Assembly (NCBI GenBank): GCA_964469815.1
Contig: CAYXZC010000080.1
Coordinates: 1 to 5,325, forward strand
DNA length: 5,325 bases
DNA from: MGBC163016 sp964469815
GTDB lineage: Bacteria > Actinomycetota > Coriobacteriia > Coriobacteriales > Eggerthellaceae
Direction of reading: 5' to 3'
Shown here: in pieces, positions 1-3,329 of the stretch
How the letters are laid out: every line of letters begins with the position of its first letter
Position numbering within the stretch: the stretch's first letter is position 1
Translations under genes and position numbers: made by a program
The notes under the pieces: model-generated
What the model was told of the DNA's origin: nothing
The model's database searches: none
The model's input: the letters and a program-made list of their open reading frames with translations, nothing else

Positions 1-4
1 AAGT

Positions 5-25
5 AATAGTGAAGCTAAATAGTGC
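5..25 (+). repeat. Paired AATAGTG motifs downstream of guaA
   Basis: AATAGTGAA (5-13) and AATAGTGC (18-25) lie just after the guaA stop codon. The same two 8-9 base words occur in inverted orientation upstream of guaA at 1804-1824. No intrinsic terminator is visible in bases 1-42. Function is unknown, and the match may be chance in AT-rich spacer. Confidence 0.3.
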
Positions 26-42
26 CTCTGAACTGGTAATTC

Positions 43-1770
43 TCACTCCCACTCCACGGTGCTGGGCGGTTTGCTGGTGATGTCGTACACCACGCGATTC
101 ACACCGGGAACCTCAGCCACGATGCGCGAACTGATCCGTGTCAGCAAGTCATAGGGCAGCTTCGCCCAATCGGCCGTCATCGCATCGCGCGACTCCACCG
201 CACGTAGGATGATCGGACGCTGATACGTCCTCTCATCGCCCATCACGCCGACCGAGCGAATATCGGGCAACACCGCGAAATACTGCCACACCGGCCGCTT
301 CACCTCAGGTTCGCCCGCCTCTTCTCCAGGAAGCTCACCATCGCGTGTGCAGGTCTCTTCGAACAGCTCTTCGTTGTACGCATCGATCTCCTCACGGACG
401 ATAGCGTCCGCCTCCTTCAAGATCGCAAGCTTCTCAGGCGTTACGTCACCAATTATGCGGATAGCCAATCCAGGCCCTGGGAAGGGCTGCCTATGAACGA
501 TGTGATCCGGAAGTCCAAGTGCCGTACCCAGCGCACGAACCTCATCCTTGAAGAAATGATCCAGAGGCTCGATCAACTCGAACGACACGCCTTCAGGAAA
601 CGGGATCAGATTATGATGGCTCTTGATGGTAGACGCCTTACCGCCGGTCTTGCGCGCACCGCTCTCGATGATATCGGGATAGATCGTTCCCTGCGCCAAG
701 AACTTGACCGGTCTGCCATCTTCTGCCAGGTCGTTCGCAACAGCAAAGAACTCGTTCCAGAACTGCTGGCCAATGATACGCCGCTTCTTCTCCGGGTCAT
801 CCACGCCCGCAAGTAGCTCGGCATACCTATCCTCAGCATGAACATGCACGAAATCCACATCGAATTGCTTGGTGAAGACCTCTTCGACCTCTTCAGGTTC
901 ATTCTTGCGAAGCAAGCCATGGTTCACGAAAACGCACGTAAGTTGATCGCCTATCGCTTTCGCACAAAGCGCTGCCACCACGCTTGAGTCTACGCCACCG
1001 GAAAGCCCGAGGATGACACGGCTGTCCCCCACCTGATCACGAATGGCCGCAATGGAATCCTCGATGATCGAATCCATCTCCCAATTCGGGACAAGTCCGC
1101 AAATGTCGAATAAGAAGTTCGAAAGGATCTGTTGCCCACATGGCGTATGACGAACCTCAGGGTGGAACTGGGTTGCATACAACTTACGCTCGGCACATTC
1201 CATCGAAGCCACGGGACAACCATCCGTATAAGAGGTGATCACAAAGCCTTCCGGAACCTCGGTCACAGCATCGCGATGGCTCATCCAGACCGTCTGCGAG
1301 CATGGGGTATCTCCGAACAGGAGCGATGTTGGGGGCACCGGCGGTTCTGTTGCCGAGATATGATTGCGCTCAAGCTCGTCAACTATGAGCTGACCGCACA
1401 TCCCATCGACGCGTTCTATCGTAACCGGACCATATTCGCCCTTATCCGTATGCCCAACCTTCCCACCTAGCGTTACCGCCATGATCTGCTGCCCGTAGCA
1501 GAACCCGAGCACAGGAATGCCCAATTCCAAGATCTCCGGGTCGATCTTGGGAGCATCATCGGCATAAACGCTTGCCGGACCACCGGAGAATATGATGGCA
1601 GAAGGCGCCTTCTCGCGCATCTCATCGGCTGTGATATCGCATGGAACTATCTCGGAATAAACATGCAGATCTCGAACACGTCGCGCGATCAACTGTCCGT
1701 ATTGAGCTCCAAAATCAACGACAAGGACAACCTGAGATGGACGAGATGTTGAAACACTTGAGGAAGGCAC
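43..1770 (-). CDS. guaA: GMP synthase (glutamine-hydrolysing)
   Basis: Converts XMP to GMP using ATP and glutamine, the last step of guanine nucleotide synthesis in the cytoplasm. Numbering from a TTG codon at 1785, the glutamine amidotransferase domain (about 18-230) has the nucleophile Cys96 in GFCYGQQ and the His208/Glu210 pair in QFHPE. The ATP-pyrophosphatase domain follows with its P-loop LSGGVDSS (261-268), then the C-terminal dimerisation domain ending in the family-typical VEWE. I prefer the GTG start at 1770 (575 residues): it has AAAGGA six bases upstream, whereas the TTG at 1785 (580 residues) has no ribosome binding site. The protein is longer than the usual 510-525 residues because of two apparent insertions, near 128-158 and 472-497. 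It is monocistronic here and divergent from the toxin-antitoxin pair. No purine riboswitch was recognised upstream. Identity is very sure; the start is less so. Confidence 0.97.
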   Translation of the reverse strand: MPSSSVSTSRPSQVVLVVDFGAQYGQLIARRVRDLHVYSEIVPCDITADEMREKAPSAIIFSGGPASVYADDAPKIDPEILELGIPVLGFCYGQQIMAVTLGGKVGHTDKGEYGPVTIERVDGMCGQLIVDELERNHISATEPPVPPTSLLFGDTPCSQTVWMSHRDAVTEVPEGFVITSYTDGCPVASMECAERKLYATQFHPEVRHTPCGQQILSNFLFDICGLVPNWEMDSIIEDSIAAIRDQVGDSRVILGLSGGVDSSVVAALCAKAIGDQLTCVFVNHGLLRKNEPEEVEEVFTKQFDVDFVHVHAEDRYAELLAGVDDPEKKRRIIGQQFWNEFFAVANDLAEDGRPVKFLAQGTIYPDIIESGARKTGGKASTIKSHHNLIPFPEGVSFELIEPLDHFFKDEVRALGTALGLPDHIVHRQPFPGPGLAIRIIGDVTPEKLAILKEADAIVREEIDAYNEELFEETCTRDGELPGEEAGEPEVKRPVWQYFAVLPDIRSVGVMGDERTYQRPIILRAVESRDAMTADWAKLPYDLLTRISSRIVAEVPGVNRVVYDITSKPPSTVEWE

Positions 1771-1776
1771 ATCCGT

Positions 1777-1782
1777 TCCTTT
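1777..1782 (-). promoter_or_regulatory. Ribosome binding site deciding the guaA start
   Basis: On the minus strand AAAGGA lies six bases before a GTG codon (1768-1770). The longer reading frame would begin at TTG (1783-1785), inside which this Shine-Dalgarno sequence would be coding. The spacing favours the GTG start. Confidence 0.6.
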
Positions 1783-1803
1783 CAAAACCGAGTACGATCA
1801 TAT

Positions 1804-1825
1804 TTCACTATTCCAAGCACTATTC
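1804..1825 (-). repeat. Paired AATAGTG motifs upstream of guaA
   Basis: The plus strand reads TTCACTATT (1804-1812) and GCACTATT (1817-1824). On the minus strand this is a tandem GAATAGTG with a 12-base period in the guaA leader. It could be a regulator site for guaA or a chance repeat. No convincing guaA -35/-10 pair was found; TAGAAT at 1822-1827 (minus) is the best -10 candidate, with a poor TTGCGG at a 15-base spacing. Confidence 0.35.
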
Positions 1826-1903
1826 TAGGCGAGGTTCGAAACCCGCAAGTGCAAAAACAGCTGCTTTCGCCTCAAAATTATTCGATTCGAAACAATCGGG
1901 ATA

Positions 1904-1932
1904 TTGACTTCAAATCTGTATTACAGTAATAT
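1904..1932 (+). promoter_or_regulatory. Sigma-70-type promoter of the toxin-antitoxin operon
   Basis: A -35 box TTGACT (1904-1909) and a -10 box TAATAT (1927-1932) are separated by exactly 17 bases, near consensus for the housekeeping sigma factor. Transcription would start around 1938-1940, leaving a leader of about 20 bases before the antitoxin start. The -10 box overlaps a palindrome. Confidence 0.85.
1919..1931. promoter_or_regulatory. Probable antitoxin operator (13-base palindrome)
   Basis: TATTACAGTAATA is a perfect inverted repeat, TATTAC and GTAATA around a single central A, sitting across the -10 box. Ribbon-helix-helix antitoxins bind such palindromes as dimers and repress their own operon. 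By inference this is the site of autoregulation by the antitoxin encoded at 1958-2281. Confidence 0.65.
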
Positions 1933-1945
1933 CATAGCATGAAAT

Positions 1946-1951
1946 GAGGTG
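1946..1951 (+). promoter_or_regulatory. Ribosome binding site of the antitoxin gene
   Basis: GAGGTG lies six bases before ATG 1958-1960. In-frame GTG (1949) and ATG (1952) codons overlap or abut this site and are therefore unlikely starts. Confidence 0.7.
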
Positions 1952-1957
1952 ATGTCA

Positions 1958-2281
1958 ATGGATTCGATCGTAACTGCACGTGTTCCTGCTGGCATTAAAG
2001 AACAGGGACGGATCGCTCTGCAAAAGATCGGCGCAACCCCAACCGATTTAGTGAATGCCGCATATAGATACGTTCTCAAAGAAGGTCAACTTCCAGAAAC
2101 GAATGATGGTTCATTTGCTAAGCCGGATGCACCCAGAAAGCTCACAAAAGAACAGAAGAAGAAACTGAAAGAGCAGATCAAGCAGACCACATTCGATATT
2201 CCTGCGTCGTTTTGGAAGAACCGCACAGATGAAGAACTTCTGGAAACAGCGCTGAAGGAAAAGTATGCGTGCATTAATTGA
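1958..2281 (+). CDS. RelB/DinJ-like ribbon-helix-helix antitoxin
   Basis: Predicted antitoxin of a type II toxin-antitoxin pair, 107 residues. The N-terminal part (about 2-45) has the layout of RelB/DinJ antitoxins. A short beta strand, SIVTARVP, is followed by a helix (KEQGRIALQKIG), a turn with ATPTDLVNAAYRYVL as the second helix, and the family-like KEGQLP. This part should dimerise and bind DNA. The C-terminal part is lysine-rich (LTKEQKKKLKEQ, about 63-74), then a segment with FDIPASFWKN that would wrap the toxin. The gene ends inside the toxin gene with a 17-base overlap, so the two are translationally coupled. The promoter and palindrome just upstream fit autorepression. RelB/DinJ proteins usually pair with RelE/YafQ toxins, but the partner here is a PIN protein. 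Family assignment is by eye; the antitoxin role is supported by context. Confidence 0.85.
   Translation: MDSIVTARVPAGIKEQGRIALQKIGATPTDLVNAAYRYVLKEGQLPETNDGSFAKPDAPRKLTKEQKKKLKEQIKQTTFDIPASFWKNRTDEELLETALKEKYACIN
2255..2260 (+). promoter_or_regulatory. Ribosome binding site of the toxin gene, inside the antitoxin gene
   Basis: AAGGAA lies four bases before ATG 2265-2267, within the last codons of the antitoxin. It fixes the toxin start, and the overlap implies coupled translation. Confidence 0.65.
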
Positions 2282-2711
2282 TACGAACCTTCTCATAGAC
2301 TACTTTGGAAGAAGAATGCCATATTTCTCGTCTTGGGAGAAGCTTATGATAATGCACGCTTTCGAAGATATCGAGCTATGGGCTGCTCCCCAATCTTTTG
2401 CGGATGCCTTCTATATTCTACGAAAGCAAATAGATCCGCATGAATTGCAAAGGGCATTCAACGAGAGTCTTTCTTTCATCAAGGTTTGCAATGTCGGAAC
2501 CGCTGAGATCTGCGAAGCAACTAAACGCTCTTGGAGCGATTACGAAGATTGTCTTATCGCTTTGTGCGCAGAGAATATCGATGCCGATGTCTTATTAAGT
2601 CGGGATCAAGACGGATTCAAACTCGCTAAAACACCAGTATTCTCGCCGGAAGAATTCTTCGAGATGATCAAAGATGAATATGGGATCGAATACGATTCGT
2701 TAGACCTTTAA
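2265..2711 (+). CDS. PIN-domain ribonuclease toxin (VapC-like)
   Basis: Predicted Mg2+-dependent endoribonuclease toxin of 148 residues, a single PIN domain. The start is right at the fold: ALIDTNLLIDYF places the first catalytic acid at Asp6 with Thr7-Asn8. The second conserved acidic position is probably Asp47 in SFADAFYILRK, where many PIN toxins have Glu. The third is Asp92/Asp95 in SDYEDCLIALCA, and the fourth is in the LSRDQDGF loop (Asp114/Asp116). TPVFSPEEFF near 123-132 is the typical PIN ending, followed by a short acidic tail. The target RNA cannot be told from sequence; many VapC toxins cut initiator tRNA or 23S rRNA. The gene overlaps the antitoxin gene by 17 bases and ends 27 bases from the convergent hisE. 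All core acidic residues look present, so it is likely active. Confidence 0.88.
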   Translation: MRALIDTNLLIDYFGRRMPYFSSWEKLMIMHAFEDIELWAAPQSFADAFYILRKQIDPHELQRAFNESLSFIKVCNVGTAEICEATKRSWSDYEDCLIALCAENIDADVLLSRDQDGFKLAKTPVFSPEEFFEMIKDEYGIEYDSLDL

Positions 2712-2738
2712 TATAGGCCTACGCTCTAAGACAAACCG

Positions 2739-3185
2739 TCACTTTCCGCGGCGAATGTGCTCTTCAAGCAGACGAACCGCGCCTTCAGGGCGCTCCTCCT
2801 CGGTCATGCGCATGTTTAGCTCAGCCGCGAACTCATCGATGGATACGCCGAAACGCTCCAGTACCACGAGCAAGTGGTAAACCACATCGGCTGCCTCATA
2901 GCGAAGGTGATCAACAGATGCATCGATCGCATCATCGGTCGCATAGGCATCCAAAAGCTGAGTTTCCTTAGCGGCAAGCGAGACTTCAAGCGACTCCTCG
3001 CAAACCTTTTTGAGCAGCTTGTCCAAATCCCCCGTAAGCAAACGATAGGTGTAGCTTTCCTCTCCCGCATCTCTACGCGCAGCGATCGTGGAGGCCAACG
3101 CTTGCATCGTAGCGCCGATCTGCGACACAGACGGTTGAAGCTTGGATTCGGTTCCAGAGATGTATGTTTTACAAGCTTTGCCCAT
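2739..3185 (-). CDS. hisE: Phosphoribosyl-ATP pyrophosphatase
   Basis: Catalyses the second step of histidine synthesis, PR-ATP to PR-AMP plus pyrophosphate, in the cytoplasm. The 148 residues contain the MazG-like all-alpha HisE fold from about residue 26. EESYTYRLL (42-50) leads into KLLKKVCEESLEVSLAAKE (56-74), which carries the ExxE metal motif (Glu64/Glu67). LRYEAADVVYHLLVVL then carries the ExxD motif (Glu97/Asp100). The usual length is about 85-110 residues. The excess is an N-terminal extension of about 25 residues and a somewhat long linker (75-93). The ATG at 3185 has AGGAAAGG eight bases upstream, while the internal Met27 has no such site, so the extension looks real. No hisI domain is fused and no other his genes are in the window. 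It lies downstream of rpoC, separated by three hairpins, with no obvious promoter of its own. Confidence 0.95.
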   Translation of the reverse strand: MGKACKTYISGTESKLQPSVSQIGATMQALASTIAARRDAGEESYTYRLLTGDLDKLLKKVCEESLEVSLAAKETQLLDAYATDDAIDASVDHLRYEAADVVYHLLVVLERFGVSIDEFAAELNMRMTEEERPEGAVRLLEEHIRRGK

Positions 3186-3193
3186 GGAAGATG

Positions 3194-3201
3194 CCTTTCC
3201 T
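3194..3201 (-). promoter_or_regulatory. Ribosome binding site of hisE
   Basis: AGGAAAGG on the minus strand lies eight bases before ATG 3183-3185. It supports the long form of HisE. Confidence 0.7.
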
Positions 3202-3210
3202 ATTTGAAAA

Positions 3211-3236
3211 GGGCGGGATCAAGATCCCGCCCCTAC
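3211..3236 (-). repeat. GTAG-headed palindrome, copy 3 (nearest hisE)
   Basis: Minus strand: GTAG (3233-3236), directly followed by a perfect 10-base inverted repeat, GGGCGGGATC and GATCCCGCCC, around TT. A TTTT run (3207-3210) follows, so it could also act as a weak intrinsic terminator or attenuator in front of hisE. The GTAG head next to a hairpin is the signature of REP elements handled by REP-associated tyrosine transposases. Confidence 0.75.
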
Positions 3237-3246
3237 AGTTACATTT

Positions 3247-3273
3247 GGGGGAGAATCTCCATCCCGCCCCTAC
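3247..3273 (-). repeat. GTAG-headed palindrome, copy 2 (decayed)
   Basis: Minus strand: GTAG (3270-3273) then GGGCGGGAT, a short loop and ATTCTCCCC. Compared with copy 3, the head and left arm are kept. The right arm has changed, leaving a stem with one C-C mismatch and two G-U pairs. No T-run follows. It is most simply a degenerating member of the same repeat family. Confidence 0.65.
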
Positions 3274-3290
3274 GATTCAACCTGCAACAC

Positions 3291-3317
3291 AAAAAGGACA
3301 GGAGCAAGCTCCTGTCC
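3291..3317 (-). terminator. Intrinsic terminator of rpoC
   Basis: Starting 12 bases after the rpoC TAG stop, a 10-base-pair GC-rich stem with a TT loop is followed by five T residues (3291-3295, minus strand). This is the classic form of a Rho-independent terminator. It coincides with repeat copy 1, so the repeat seems to have been adopted as, or inserted as, a terminator. Partial readthrough would be needed if hisE has no promoter. Confidence 0.75.
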
Positions 3318-3321
3318 CTAC
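3296..3321 (-). repeat. GTAG-headed palindrome, copy 1 (nearest rpoC)
   Basis: Minus strand: GTAG (3318-3321), directly followed by a perfect 10-base inverted repeat, GGACAGGAGC and GCTCCTGTCC, around TT. The arms differ from copy 3 at several positions, yet every pair is preserved. The head, arm length and TT loop are the same, so the structure is what is conserved. Confidence 0.75.
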
Positions 3322-3329
3322 ATGGCAAA

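Noticed and set aside
1826..1850. T-arm-like sequence GGTTCGAAACC in the guaA upstream region, a possible tRNA remnant or attachment site
   Set aside because: No matching acceptor, D or anticodon stems can be built on either strand, and the loop length is wrong for a tRNA. The near-palindrome is probably incidental.
1883..1898. Short inverted repeat CGATT/AATCG upstream of the toxin-antitoxin promoter
   Set aside because: The arms are only five bases with a six-base loop and no T-run; too weak to call an operator or terminator.
493..1907. Three plus-strand frames (493-816, 1132-1470, 1641-1907) opposite or overlapping guaA
   Set aside because: They lie antisense to a firmly identified gene, show no family resemblance and are best explained as shadows.
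1786..1957. Purine riboswitch in front of guaA
   Set aside because: No three-way-junction layout or characteristic conserved core of the purine aptamer is visible on the minus strand of this interval.
1949..1957. Earlier antitoxin starts at GTG 1949 or ATG 1952
   Set aside because: They overlap or touch the GAGGTG Shine-Dalgarno sequence; ATG 1958 has the correct spacing.
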